Source of the DNA: Heliocidaris erythrogramma
Lineage: Eukaryota > Echinodermata > Echinoidea > Camarodonta > Echinometridae
Length of the DNA stretch: 64,000 nt
NCBI GenBank assembly: GCA_025617745.1
Contig: CM046858.1
Span: forward strand, 34,294,598 to 34,358,597
Reading direction: 5' to 3'
Below, one piece after another: positions 1 to 11,616 of this stretch. Made by a program: the position numbers and the translations under genes. Under the pieces are notes generated by a model. That model worked only from the letters and a program-made list of their open reading frames with translations. It had not been told where the DNA came from and did not search any database. Positions within the stretch are counted from its first letter, which is position 1. Every line of letters begins with the position of its first letter.

Positions 1-1146
1 GCGCGCACGCGTACGCGCACGCCCCGAATATTCAATTATTTTCCTTTTTAATTAACTTGCATTATGCCAAATATGGTTATGTTATGACTTTCCATTGCAG
101 AAATATAGCATATGTCAGAATTTTACAAATGGCGCCTAGATCGGATCTAGCTTTTTTCCAAGGGGAGGGGGAGCGGCGAGCCAATTTTTTTTTTGCTATT
201 TTGAACCCCCGTAAGTGATGTATTCCTTGCATCGACTAACCATAACCTAACCCGCGTAGCCGCGAGCCGATTTTTCTTTTGCTATTTTTAAAACTCCCGT
301 AAGTGATGTTTTCCTGGCATTTCCTGGCATCAACTGACCCTAACCTAACCCGCGAGCCGATTTATTTTTGCTATTTTGAACCCCCGTAAGTTAGGTTTTC
401 CTGGCATCTACTAAAGCAATGCAGACCATAACAAATGGAGACCATAAAAAAAAATAGTTGCCAGCCCAAGGGGGGGGGGGGGGGGGTTAAACCCTCTAAC
501 CCCCCTAGATCCGACACTGCATTATTGTCTCTAATAGTTAGAAAACAAGATGGGGCAAGTATGCACGATTTTTAGTTTACAGAGTTTGATGTTTTGTGAA
601 ATCTATAGGTTTCTCGAATCACAAAAATGACTGTCTCAATCTATTCCTTATACTTATATCATTTAGAAAAGTTATTTTGCTTATTCTTAAACGGTGTCTA
701 ATTCAAAAGATATGGTAATTCTGGAATTTCATCAAAAATCCAAGACTGCCGTCAAAATGGCCGATTTCGAACCCATGGGACACAATTTGGCAATGGAAAC
801 ATAAAATATTCATTAACTAGACACTTCAGGTAAAAAGCTCGGTTAAAAAGGTATATCTCGATGGTGCACGGGAACCCTCCCCCCCCCCCCCCCTTCCGAC
901 TAAGATTTCTCTAATTTGGGTGTCCGGGGCTCGACACCCCTCATTTTTCAATATTACCTTGAGCAATATATATGACATGTACTCACTCTAGGATCCCTAC
1001 CGACGAAATAATTTATATCATAGCTCCTAACACGTACACAAAATATCAATTTAGAATTTGCAGTTGTAAAGAGACTTTATACAATTATTAAGCTCATGTT
1101 TAATTTCAATTAAAAGAATTTTATTTTTTTAATGATTTAATAACAG
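1..1146. other. Intron or upstream DNA of NLR gene 1, with short repeats
   Basis: No coding region is seen. From about 170 to 420 a unit of roughly 110 bases containing GCGAGCCGATTT, TTGCTATTTT, CCCGTAAGTGATGT and TTTCCTGGCATC is repeated about three times with changes. A poly-G tract lies at about 471-486 and a poly-C tract at about 882-893. The stretch ends in a 3' splice site (TTAATAACAG) at 1146 that opens the NACHT exon. A Death-domain exon of this gene would be expected to the left of the window. Confidence 0.6.
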
Positions 1147-2717
1147 GTCAGGTTGGTGAACACATACCCTCACTGACGGAAGAGGAGATCAAACGGGTTG
1201 CTGAAGATGTCAAACGCTATTTATCCTTTGAGCTATGTCAGATACAAGCCGACCCGTTGAATAGTGAGCTTCTACTCCAATTTGAGCGTATCTTCACCAA
1301 TCTAACGTTGATGGAAGAAGACAAGGGCACAAAATTCAAGACACCACTCCTCTACAGTGACCTTCTCGAAACCAAAGTCAACGGATTCTATCCTAAACGC
1401 TTGTTGGTGGAAGGGGAAGGTGGTGTTGGGAAGACCACTCTTTGCGCCAAGATCGCTTGGGATTGGATCCACGGGAATGGCTACCAGGATTTCAAACTGG
1501 TTCTTGTTATTCTACTCCGCAAGGCAAAGGACAAGACTGTTGGAGAAATAGTCAAATCATATCTTTCTGACGACAATCCCGTCACATCCAAGCAGCTAGA
1601 CAAGTATATCCTTACGAATGCCGATAAAGTTTTTCTTGTTCTTGATGGCCTAGATGAGTTTGCTGTGGATTTTACTAGCATGCAGGAAATCATGCAGATC
1701 GTTCTCAATCGGTTATTCAAGTCAGGTACAGTCTTAATCACATCGCGACAATGGAGATCAGATGAAATTAGGAAGGACGTCGATCTAAGAAAGGTGTTTG
1801 CTTTCATTGCCGTCGAAGGATTCTCTGCTGAAAACCTCGCCTCATATGTCACGAAGTTCTTTCAGCCCGATACAGTTTCCTCAGAAGAACTTAACCGATT
1901 CATATCAGGTAGTGATGTGATTAGAGAGAACATGGCCCCCTTCCCTATATATACAGCCATGCTGTGTATCATGTGGAAAGAGTTTGATGGAGTGCGCCGA
2001 GAGGCAATGTGCAAGCTGCAAACATTCTCCCAGCTTTTCTGTGAGATGGTTAGCTTTTTGACTGACCATTATCTCGCGAAACAAGTTATGGACTCAGCTG
2101 ATGGCGAAGTCCGTTCAGAAATTCTTTACCACCTGACTTACGTTGGTTGGGTTGCCTTCCAGGGACTGGAAGAGAGGCGATTGGTGTTTACAGAAGAAGA
2201 GTTTCAGAACTGTCCAGAGTCTGTAGATGTAGGTTGTAAAGTTGGAGTACTAACCAAAGAAAAACGTATTCTTTCGAGGCGAGAAAGAAGAAACCATTCC
2301 CCGTCATCAGTCTCTACGGTTCAGTTTCCTCATAAACTATTTCAGGAGTATGTAGCAGGGATGTATCTCGCATCACTTTACAGCTCAAACCGTAGTGAAT
2401 ATGACAGGTTGATAGCGAATGTGATAAGCAGAGAAAGGGAGTACCAATACCTTTTGTATTTCACTTCGGCTCAACAGAAGGAGGTCGGTTTGGATATCGT
2501 GTCTCGTCTCCAGGCACAGGGAAAGCGTTCATATAGGTTTTACGGCGAGGATGACCACTTCATCGTAGATGTAGCCTACGAAAGCCAGGACCAAGCAGTG
2601 GCTAAAGCAGTGGCAGATCATCTCTCTACTAATTCCAGCAGGACACTGAAGATCACGAAGGAGATGCAGGCACACACCGTATCAGCACACATTTTCATCG
2701 TAAATCATCGTGAAGTG
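1147..2717 (+). CDS. NLR gene 1, NACHT exon (partial gene)
   Basis: This exon encodes the nucleotide-binding and oligomerisation (NACHT) module of an NLR-type intracellular immune receptor. It is open for about 523 codons. A Walker A loop GEGGVGKT is at 1413-1436, a Walker B motif ending DGLDE at about 1644-1658, a sensor-like TVLITSRQ near 1728-1751, and the conserved FPHKLFQEY of the winged-helix/superhelical region near 2325-2351. A 3' splice site at 1145-1146 precedes it; the first two bases, GT, finish a codon begun in the previous exon. The likely 5' splice site is GTAAGA at 2718, leaving a complete codon. Reading runs on to a stop at 2790, so an intron-retaining form would add 24 residues. 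The motifs are intact, so it looks functional. It lies in tandem with a second NLR at 54 kb. Family: certain; gene name: not assigned. Confidence 0.93.
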
Positions 2718-3208
2718 GTAAGAACAATAACATGCTTATCACAACAACATAGGCTCTTATTCATAAAGGTTATTCAATTTGTAACAAAATAAATAAACAA
2801 AATGAACCCAGTCATGAAATAAAAATAAGAATGGGTATCATAATGATTTGATATATTTTTGTTTGTTTATTTAGGTCCAAGCACGAACTTGATATTCAAT
2901 AATGAGCTTGAGTGTGATAACCAACAAATTGTAATATTATCCGAGGGAACCTAATGCTTACGGATGGAACGATGACATTAATTTTTGTATTTCATGGTAT
3001 TTGAAACCAGTAAAATATTTATATTTATATCATAAACAAGACATTTTACAATTTTTGTAAAGAGTGGGGGTGGGGTGAGAGAATGCAAATTACATGAAAG
3101 GGTATGAATAGGTAATGTTAATAAAGATGCATTGTTTGGTTCAATTTGAATAATTTATGTGTTTCTACGTTTACAATGTAACCCTGTTTTAATCTGTGTG
3201 TACTGTAG
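2718..3208 (+). other. Intron of NLR gene 1
   Basis: It starts GTAAGA and ends CTGTAG. An internal TTTATTTAG at about 2866-2874 could act as a 3' splice site. The 26 open codons after it lie in a phase that does not match the NACHT exon and end in a stop, so I treat this as a decoy or decayed exon rather than a used one. Confidence 0.6.
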
Positions 3209-3364
3209 GATAACCTGGTTATCAGGAAGTCATGTGGAAGGACAGCTTCAGAAGACCTGGCTGAACTCATGTGCACATCACCATCTCTGAGATCAGTGAC
3301 GATCGAAACAACTATGCATGATGTTTTCTATGCCGTGCTTGCTACTAAAGCAGTGCATTCCAAG
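3209..3364 (+). CDS. NLR gene 1, LRR-like exon
   Basis: This is a 156-base exon, a whole number of codons, flanked by a 3' splice site (TACTGTAG) and a 5' splice site (AAG followed by GTCAGT). It encodes 52 residues containing TASEDLAELMC and SPSLRSVTIE, a pattern of an amphipathic helix followed by a strand-like leucine-rich segment. The exons at 18958 and 36264 have the same layout (ASRDLAEFIC, then MPHLKNLTLG), so it is probably a distant paralogue of them. Its phase 0 matches the end of the NACHT exon, so direct splicing keeps the frame. An LRR-type role in ligand sensing is inferred from family and position; the LRR match is not textbook. Confidence 0.7.
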
Positions 3365-3833
3365 GTCAGTATAAAACAACCGCGTAGCCAGGATTTAATT
3401 TTAGGGGGCGGTTGTGAAAATGGTGATGAATACACTTCGCATGCTCCCCAAGGTGGTGGGTGGAGGGAAATAAGAGCTCGTAGCACCTTTTGGGGGCGGA
3501 AAATTAGTTCGACGCCCTGACTGTTTTTCATTTATTTTCGACGCAATACTGCATTGTATGTAACAGGGGTGGGTGCAGGGAGAGGGAGTTTCCCCTCCTC
3601 TCCGGGCGTTTTATCAAATTTTGAGAGAAAGATTACGGCTCGTAGCACCATTTTAGCCATTTTTCTCTTGGGTCAAAATTGATGGAGCATACTTATTTAA
3701 ATGCTCGTTTAAGTATAGGAACGACCTTCCAGATTTTTTTAATATCATAGATATTTTTAAAATGTTTTTATGGGTAATATCATAGCACCCTCGAGAATTA
3801 TTCTGTTTCACACTTCTCTGGAAGATTTTCTTT

Positions 3834-4450
3834 CAGGGGCAGTGGAGTGTCTTTCAAAGTGGGGGGGGGGGGGACCAGCTAAACAGGGTACTTTTTGGGA
3901 AAAGGGGGCACCTACAAGGGGTGACCATTTTGTGAAATTGGTATTACCCAACAGGCCAGTTAGCATGATTAATACATTTATCAAACATCATCTTTTTCCT
4001 TTTTATTGTGGTTCTGGACACTGATTCAGCTTCCGCAATTAGCAGTTGTGTGAGGTGGTCTAATGACTCATGTGCAAGCGAGCGAAGCGAGCGAGCAAAA
4101 GTTTTCAGACTTTTTCTAATGCTGAATTCCTTTGGTTGAGAATTATTCCTAGCGATATAATGAAAATGACAGCAGCAAATTAATTGGGGAATGTCGAATT
4201 ATCTTTTAATTCATACATTATCCCTGTAGTTCTTCTTTAGGATTAAAGAATCGATATCAACATACATTATGCGATCTTCTTGATATCATTATATATGATA
4301 AGAGCAAGCGAGCGTATCGAGCGAGTTTTGGGGAGATTTTCAGAAAATATTGCCCTTAATTGGTGTAAATTATGGGCACATTCGAGGGAGCAGAATAAGA
4401 AATCCTTTGCGGGGGTGTAGGCATTATGCATCTTTTGCCTCCAGCTTCAC
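3834..4450 (+). mobile_element. MITE-like repeat with poly-G core and GCGAGCGA blocks, copy 1
   Basis: It begins GGGGCAGTGGAGTGTCTTTC followed by AAAGTGGGG and a poly-G run. Further on it carries GCGAGCGAAGCGAGCGAGC and later CGAGCGTATCGAGCGAG, and ends near CTCCAGCTTCACTGCC. Better copies are at 8692-9125 and 28164-28590, and an inverted copy at about 46800-47275. The ends are loosely inverted (GGCAGTGGAG against CTCCACTGCC in the better copies). It has no coding capacity. Calling it a MITE is inference. Confidence 0.55.
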
Positions 4451-4534
4451 TGCCTTACATTGTAGTTATTATGTGTACATGCTACATAGTACTACATAAA
4501 GCCGTAGCGATCTTTGAAGTTAGTTATGGCTCTT

Positions 4535-4935
4535 TATCCGAAGAGGGAAGCGTGCTTATCAGAGATGGAATGGGGCACTTATAAGAAGTGAAAAAGCGCA
4601 ATCATGAGAAAAGGAAATGGCACATATTGGATAGGAAAAGGGGAACTTATCAGATTTGAAAAGGGGCACTTATCAGAAGGGGAAAGTTGGCACTATTTAG
4701 AAGGGACATCATCAAAAGAAAAGGGCACTTATTAGAGAGATAAGGAGGCAACTGCCAGATTTGAAAAGGGCACTTATAAGGAGGGAAAAGGGCACTTATC
4801 GGAAGGGGAAAGGGCGCTTATTAGAAAGGAAAAGGGGCACTTTTAGTAGTAAAAAGGCCACTTATCACAGAGAAAGGGGGCATTTTTTCAGATGTAAAAA
4901 GGGCACTTTTGGGGTACTTAAAAAGTGGCACAGTT
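4535..4935 (+). repeat. Minisatellite of about 25-30-base units (GGGGCACTTATCAGAAG-like)
   Basis: A run of diverged units, each close to GAAAAGGGGCACTTATCAGA, with variable spacing. The same family forms longer arrays at 9285-10115 and 28745-29560, always downstream of the GCGAGCGA MITE, so the two probably travel as one unit. Many units contain CTTATC, the reverse of a GATA-factor core site. Confidence 0.75.
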
Positions 4936-5639
4936 CCCCCGGGCTCGCCGCCCCTGAGATAACTCATTTAAGTTTCCTCCCATGCATTATATATGGTACA
5001 CAAATTATTTGTCGTCAATGACCCTTTTTAAATATTTCCTTTTTAACCTGCCAAACCGTTCACACATTATTCCATGTCCATTTACAGTCCATTGGTACAA
5101 CCATGGGTCTTACAAACCTAACGTCATTCCACTGGTTTAGCAATAAAAAGCTAGGACTTTGCTATTTTTGTAGATATGACTCTGCAGCGAATTGGTCGTA
5201 CAGTACGAACTCCAACTCCATTTAGAACGTGACTAATACAGACAACTCCTTGGTAACATTGAGCAATCTTGTTGTAGAACCAAAGCCCCGTCCCCCCCCC
5301 CCATCCCCCACCCATCCACAACTTCAACAGTTAATATCAATATTATCCCCCGACGATGGTTTATACCTCTAACCACTAACACTCAGGGGCGGCGCACCGG
5401 GGACCAGGGGCACAGTGCCGCCCCCCCCCCACTTTTTCATGTACCCCAAAAGTGCACGTTTTACATCTGAAACAATGCCCCATTTCTCTCTACGTTTGTA
5501 TAATTATGTGGTGCACTCGGTGTTGTTTCACCCTATTTCAGGGGCGCAAATCTATTTTGAAATGCAGGGTGGGGGGGGGGGGCACCACATGATTTAACTT
5601 TTGTAAGACTTGGCTATTTTGGAAGTTGATAAAAAGGAG

Positions 5640-5845
5640 CCCCGACATTTGCTCCTACAACATTTGTACCATAGTCCATATCTCGAAAGGTCAGAGGTCA
5701 TATTTGTTTGTACGTTTGGTTCAGGACAATGTAAAAATTATAAGATTAGGGTTAGGATTAGGGTTGGGTTTAGGTTTAGGTTTAGGATTAACATGGCAAA
5801 GTTAGACCAGAGCAATTGTCGCAGGAGGAAATGTCCAACACCCAA
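5640..5845 (+). mobile_element. MITE with telomere-like core (degraded copy)
   Basis: Its ends are related inverted sequences: CGACATTTGCTCCTACAACA at the left, and GAGCAATTGTCGCAGGAGG then AAATGTC at the right. Inside are AAGGTCAGAGGTCAT and a run of TTAGGG-like units (ATTAGGGTTAGGATTAGGG). Related copies lie at about 22306-22500 and, inverted, at 37330-37516, where the terminal repeats are clearest. Confidence 0.7.
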
Positions 5846-6212
5846 ATAAAAAAAAAATTGTGGTCTTCGTAACCCCCCCCCCCCCAATCCTTTAGATTGC
5901 CGTGGTCGACTGGGCGCAAAATTTGTCTAACTCTATAAAACAATCCAACGTAAATTCAACTTCAAAGCAGCTCTTCATAATCATCTTAGCAAGCAAAGAT
6001 TCAAAATGAGTTCTTCTCTCTCTGCACTATTTCCATCTGCGCACCACACACCTGTCTGATTGGAATGTGGGACGATATTATATTTGAAGAAGAAAAGTAG
6101 AGTTTTCTAATTATCTGTAATTACATCCATATCTGACATTCATATTTATACATTCAGACACATACAAAGACTCACCGACCACCCCCTGCATGTGGTTTGT
6201 AATAAGATTAGG

Positions 6213-6261
6213 TTAACCTGGGAGGTGGAAGAGAGATCTCTCTTCCATCTCCTTGGGTTAA
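6213..6261. repeat. Near-perfect 49-base palindrome
   Basis: TTAACCTGGGAGGTGGAAGA pairs with TCTTCCATCTCCTTGGGTTA around a central GAGATCTC. The duplicate at about 22612-22658 keeps the same palindrome with a few changes on both arms. It could be a small transposon end-to-end remnant or a hairpin; function unknown. Confidence 0.7.
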
Positions 6262-6299
6262 CGAAAAGGGTGTCTACAAGCCATAAAGGCAAGAAAACA

Positions 6300-6960
6300 A
6301 AATGGAAAAAAGGGTTTTGTGTTGGTTGATTGATTTATATTTATTTCCTATCCATAATTAATAACGACATTTACAAAGCAAAGCAAAATACACAGCATTC
6401 TTTTGTAGGTTCCCTGGAATAAATATAATAACATATTTGTCATTAAAATATAATTTTAAGGCGTCTGTATAAACAGAATACAATCATTACATTTTTCAAA
6501 TTTGAATTTTTAAAGATGTTTTAATAAACAGAGTACACGAAAGAACAAATAAAATAAATGAAATAAGACATGACAGAACATAACAAAAAGGACAAAACAT
6601 GAGACAAAACAAGATAAGGCTGCACAAAAAATTAAAAGGAGAGAGTAAGAGAGAGAGGGGGGGGGGGGGGGGGGGTTGAACAGTGGAGATCAGTGTGGGA
6701 GGTCTCCCTATATACTGACAGTTTGACTAATAGGTGACTTATATCTTGGATTCAATTCATTTTGAACCCTCTACTTAAACTACAATTTGTGAGCATAGGT
6801 TTATCTTAAATTAGGTCTAAAAGAGATTTCCAAACCTTTGAACCAGTAAACAAAATGTTTCTTTTTTGTAAGCTAAGTTCTAGTTTTTGGAAAGTGGAAA
6901 AGTGTTCAGGCTGATTAAAAACAAATGCTCCTTTATTATTTTTGGTCCAGTCATATCATG
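6300..6960 (-). mobile_element. Probable 3' end of a CR1-like LINE (non-coding fragment)
   Basis: TTGATTGATTTATATTTATT at the left edge followed by an A/T-rich stretch resembles the reverse complement of LINE 3' ends seen in this window at 17360, 37875 and 58912. It is absent from duplication copy B, which suggests insertion after the duplication, or its loss from B. A poly-G tract of about 18 bases is at 6657-6675. No reverse-transcriptase coding is left. Confidence 0.4.
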
Positions 6961-8076
6961 TATACATAATAATTATAATAATAATACTAAGAAGAAGAGG
7001 AAGAAGATAATGATAATAATTGGTTCTTGTATCAATAATCACTAAAATTGCAAAGCAATACTCAGATATTCACAACAGTTGTTTTTTTCGTGAATATAGC
7101 ACCAGTTCCCAGCATAACTTTGAATCGGTGTCTGATGTAAATGATCGTACACTGTATCTCCTAAAGTTGTGAAGCGCTGTAAAGCGCTATGAGCCTCACG
7201 GGAAAAGCGCTATATGAAAATTAGCTATTATTATCATTATTGAAGTTTCATAGACATACTTTCTCTTGACTATTACATAATAAGTGTTTAATTAAACTAC
7301 AAAAATGAACCATGTGGTGAAAAAATATAACTCACATAATTACATACAATTGCTGTGATCTCTATTTTGGGGAAAGGGGTGCCAAATCGTATTGCTGAAG
7401 TATTTTTGAAGCAAATTTTTAACAAGACGTATAACTGTTAACTAGGTAAAAGAGGGCCAAATTTGAAATAGTAAATTATACAATAATAACCCTTCATCCC
7501 ATCAGCCACGGGCCCATGTCAATATAGTACCGACTTAATGATACATAGGCCTACTATTTTCTTCAGTTGTGCATTCTCATATTATACTCTCAAAAGCACT
7601 TGAATAAAATGTTACCTGATTAGAATATTTCATTGTTTCTTACAAGAAAACTCAAACACCTCTGTCTGGTTATGTATTCCTATAGGCTAAATTATATCTT
7701 TATATATTTATGAGCCCTATTCAATACATGCATGTGTCTGACACATCTATCGAAGACAACTCTTAACTCAATGTAAGAGGTTAAGGTGAACAAGTACTAT
7801 TCACAGTTATTCAGTTAACTAGTTCAAAGGAAGAAGAAAAAACTCACACATTGTAGCTTTTCAAAGTCTGGGTATATTCAGTCATTCAGATCATCAGGAC
7901 ATAAAAAATGATACTTGGAAATCCAGACTTGTTTTAGGCTCTATTATGAGAGAACAATTGTCGTGATTTCTGTAAATACTACAATAATTCATAAGCACTT
8001 TTTCTTCACAGGTGAAGTATTCCCATTATTCTGAATATTCATTAGCACAGATTACGTAGCATTGTAGCTTACAAAA

Positions 8077-8079
<3 letters not shown>

Positions 8080-8112
<33 letters not shown>

Positions 8113-8485
8113 CCTGTTTAGCAGTATGTCCGAGGACATTTTCGGACAGAGAACAAAAAAAAAAATCATGACAACAATGGTCCTCGGAAGGCGGACAATA
8201 GTCCTCGGACGTCGAACAATGAATTTATGCCTTATTCCGTCGACTGTCCGAGGACGAGTAACAATAGAGGAACAATACTTGTCCTCGGAAGTAAAGCCAT
8301 GTAAAGCTCTGTGTGTGGGGGGGGGGGGGGGGGGTTGTGTGTACGTGTATACGCATTCAAACCGATGACATCGAACAAAGAGAACAATGGGTCATCGGTA
8401 GTAATTCAATAGGTCATCGGTTGTCAACAATTGGTGAGGTTTATTTCGTCAGTGAATTTTGTGACGCAATTCAATAGTGGAGTCA
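8080..8485 (+). repeat. GT microsatellite followed by a cluster of GTCCTCGGA and GTCATCGGT motifs
   Basis: A (GT)n run at about 8082-8110 is followed by repeated TCCGAGGAC / GTCCTCGGA motifs (six or so within 8128-8290), then poly-G, then GTCATCGGT motifs near 8390, 8412 and 8482. Most are followed by AACAAT-like spacers. The cluster is copied at 24075-24290 and 27835-27970, where the L1/Tx1-like LINE splits it. Confidence 0.7.
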
Positions 8486-8691
8486 TCGGTTGAAATTCGT
8501 GTATCAATCAGATAATGATTATTTTTATTTAAAAAAGTAGTCTTCATCAAAGTATAGAGTATTATCAAAGTATGTGTATAATATATAAAGAACAGGAATA
8601 TGGGTATGCAGGAATCTTTTAATTTACTAACTATTCTGGAGATTGATTGTGCACACTTGACTGAAGTTACCAATCTTTTATTAAAGGGGTG

Positions 8692-9125
8692 GCGGAGCGT
8701 CTTTCAAAGTGGGGGGGGGGGGGGCACCAACAAAAAGGGGTACGGGGGGAGGCATCTACAAAGGGTGAAAACAAGGTGGAAAATGCCACTTTGCGACATA
8801 AGTATACTGCTGCATTCTGATTAATACACTATAGAGGATCATTTTCGACACATTATTGTTTATGTCTTTACAGTTGAGTGCAAATGGTCTGATTATTCAT
8901 TTGCAAGGAATCGAAGCGAGCGAACAAAATATTGAACATAATATGAATAGCAGCGATTTTCCTAAATTGATAAGAAGACAACTGTAAATGCGAGCGAGCT
9001 GAGCGAGCGAGCTTTAGAACAATTTTAGAAAAATTGTCCTTCCTGTTATGATTTAGGGGCGCTGCTCATTTTTGTATAACCTAGGGAATTGTGTTCCCCC
9101 TTCCCCCTGCTCCACTGCCTGTCAT
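8692..9125 (+). mobile_element. GCGAGCGA MITE-like repeat, copy 2
   Basis: It begins GGTGGCGGAGCGTCTTTCAA, has a poly-G core, then GAATCGAAGCGAGCGAAC and GCGAGCGAGCTGAGCGAGCG, and ends CCCCTGCTCCACTGCC. It is the best-preserved copy together with 28164-28590. Confidence 0.65.
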
Positions 9126-9284
9126 TGTGCTGATATCAGTAGGGGAAGCTATTATGATGAAGCCTCTCTGATTATTTGGAGGTAGGGAGGCCTATGTGGC
9201 TCTTTTGTGGACTTTAGGGCACAGTTTGTAAGAGAGAGATAGGTACAATAAATTAAATATATATAGGTAATAGATACGGCACTT

Positions 9285-10115
9285 TTAAAAAGACAAAAGG
9301 GGCACTTTATTAAAAGGGAAAATACTACGTTAAAAAGAAGAAAAAGGGGCACTGATCAGAAGTAAAAAGGGCACTTGTCGGATTTCAAAGGGGGCACTAG
9401 TCGTATCTGAGCTTAAAAGGGGCACTTATTAGAAAGAAGAAGGGGCAGTCATACGAAGAAAAAGGGTCACTTATCAGAGGTGAAAAGGGCACTTATAAGA
9501 AGGGAAAATGTACTATTAGAACGAAAAATGGGCACTAATCAGACGAAAACAGGGACACTTGTCGGATTTCAAAGGAGACACCTATCTGAGCTGAAAAGGG
9601 GCACTTAACAGAAGGTGAAAAGGGCAAGAAGGAGGGGCAACCATACAAAGAAAAGGGGTCACTTATCAGAGGTGAAAAAGGGCACTTATAATGAAAGGAA
9701 AATTGTACTATTAGAACGGAAAATGGGCACTAAAGAGACGGAAAACAAAGGCACGGATTCCAAAAGGGGCAGTAATGTCTGCAGTTAAAGGGGGCACTTA
9801 TCAGAATGTGAAAAGTGCATTTATCAGAAAGAAGAAGGGGCGCAGTTATACGAAGAAAAAGGAGCACTTATCAGAAGTGAAATATTGCACTATTAGAACG
9901 GGAAATGGGCACTAATTAGACCCCAAAAAACGGCAATTATTAGATTTCATAAGGGGTAGAAATGTCTGAGGTTAAAGGAGCACTTAAATCAGAAGGTAAA
10001 ATGGCACTTATTAGAAAGAAAAAATGGCACTATACGAAGAAAAGGGGCCCCTTGTCAACTATGAAAAGGGGCACTTTGCATAGATAAAAAGGGGCACTTT
10101 TGGGGTACTGTGCCC
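9285..10115 (+). repeat. Long GGGGCACTTATCAGA minisatellite array
   Basis: Roughly 25-30 diverged units of about 25-33 bases with a shared AAAGGGGCACTTATCAGAAG core. A higher-order pattern is visible: the block containing CGGATTTCAAAGG, then TCTGAG, then GAAGAAGGGGCAGTCATACG recurs about every 200 bases. It is duplicated at 28745-29560. It is not coding; most frames are short. Confidence 0.8.
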
Positions 10116-10342
10116 CCCAGAGCGCTGCCTCTGTTCTATTACAAAATCTTCTTGCTACATTGAGAGGTCAGTTACATATTGATTGGGAACAAGACCCTTT
10201 TCATTGGATGGCAGAATTCAAATTGTGAAAAAGCGTTCCATTGTCACGAGTATATTATGTCTTGCCGGTAACGTGTGCATGGGCCATTATGTGAGGTTGG
10301 GTCACAATTTGTGAAATCCTTCTCCTATAGTGGTAAATATCT

Positions 10343-10471
10343 GGGGCCTGTAACATAAAGAGATACAGTCAATCTTACAATCAATTGTAATTCTTCAGTA
10401 CATGGTTTGCCATAGACTTACGATTGATATCACTTGTACGATTGATTTTTTCTCTTTATGTTAAAGGCCCC
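10343..10471. mobile_element. Fold-back MITE, GGGGCCTGTAACATAAAGAG family
   Basis: The two halves are inverted repeats: GGGGCCTGTAACATAAAGAG at the left pairs with CTCTTTATGTTAAAGGCCCC at the right, and the inside continues the symmetry (ACAATCAATTGTAA; ACGATTGATATCA). It is 129 bases long and non-coding. Other copies: 11491-11616, about 29799-29927, and a copy from about 30912 whose right end has been replaced at about 31022. Confidence 0.8.
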
Positions 10472-11490
10472 TGGAGTCTTTACAATCAAGATATTTTCAG
10501 TCAGTATTTAAGAAAAGAAAACAAAAATACAGTGTCAAAACTACATAACAGATGGTTACAGCACTATTCAAAGAAAATACTGAAACAGGAAGTTAATGAC
10601 GCATATCCATTTAATATATACACTGTAAAATTAGCATAACTCAAAATATATGTCACCTGGCGTATTAACGTGTACGTTAACATGTACAAATCTACAATAA
10701 GTACAGTATACAGGCCTCGGCGGGGTGAGCGAGCTCTATAGGTCTACAAGCTTTAGGTGATGTTTTACTGTAAAAACTAGCTCAGCAAAAATGTACACTT
10801 GCCGTAGGTCCGTTTCGGGTATGCTCAATCCCCAAGAGTCAATACTTAATTATTTCACCAAAAAACACCAAAAAAAAATAAACAAAAACAAAAACAAAAC
10901 AAAACAAATCCTGTCTAAAATATTACACATATTACAGTATTATAAGGCTCAGTTATTTACCTGACAGGTGTCCTATTCCTGAATATGTGGGGGGGGGGGG
11001 GGGGGGGCACTGGCCTATCTTCAAAAACGGGGGTGGGGGGGATTCCCCCTGTCCCCCTGGACTTGCGCCCATGCTCTCTTCCATAGCACGGGAATCATGA
11101 TGAAGATAAACTTGCATCTAAGAAATCCGCCTCCACTTTTAGGAGAAATCCAATCATAAAGTCGTACGAACTGCAAACAGACACAGGAGCTACCACAACA
11201 TTTTACGCGACAAGTGAGGAACTCGAGAGAATTAAATCTAAACTAATATCGTTTCTATCAAGGCTCTTACCACCCTCTACATCAAAGTAAGGATTGATTT
11301 TAGAATTAACTGACTATTCGTGTACTTGTACTACCTGGACTAATAATTCATCATTTATATACAAAATATGTTTCCTTCAAGAATGTTGCTGATGCCATTG
11401 TAGTGTTGTGTTATCGATCCCCCTGTGATAGGATATCGGTCATGTCGGTACTGATGGTTATATTGAACAGTTGGTGTTTGTGTGACTTCA

Positions 11491-11616
11491 GGGGCCTGTA
11501 ACTAAAAGAGATAAATAAATCTTACTATCAATTGTAACTCTTCAATACATGGTTTGCCATAGACTTACGATTGATATCAATCGTAAGATTAATTTATCTC
11601 TTTATGTTACAGGCCC
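11491..11616. mobile_element. Fold-back MITE, second copy
   Basis: GGGGCCTGTAACTAAAAGAG at the left and CTCTTTATGTTACAGGCCCT at the right are inverted repeats. The centre contains ATTGATATCAATCGTAAGAT, itself palindromic. The equivalent copy in duplication B (from about 30912) is cut short by the minisatellite element at 31022. Confidence 0.8.

Larger units (their letters stand above)
3365..5489. other. Repeat-filled intron
   Basis: No coding exon is recognised. It holds a degenerate copy of a GCGAGCGA-rich MITE and an array of GGGCACTTATCAGA-like units (both listed separately), poly-G at about 3868, poly-C at about 5291 and 5425, and short pieces such as GCGTAGCCAGGA (near 3381) that recur beside poly-G tracts elsewhere in the window. 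Confidence 0.55.

Noticed and set aside
2875..2955. Possible exon after TTTATTTAG with 26 open codons
   Set aside because: Its open frame does not match the phase of the NACHT exon, and reading in phase hits a stop after five codons.
8449..8673. 74-codon minus-strand frame conserved at 27926-28150
   Set aside because: Identical because of the duplication; low-complexity and no family resemblance.
4535..10115. Regular short repeats with spacers, CRISPR-like at first sight
   Set aside because: Units and spacers both drift gradually, there are no cas genes, and the DNA is clearly metazoan; it is a minisatellite.
10424..10639. 71-codon frame conserved at 29880-30095
   Set aside because: Conservation is explained by the recent duplication; it starts inside a MITE and has no recognisable domain.
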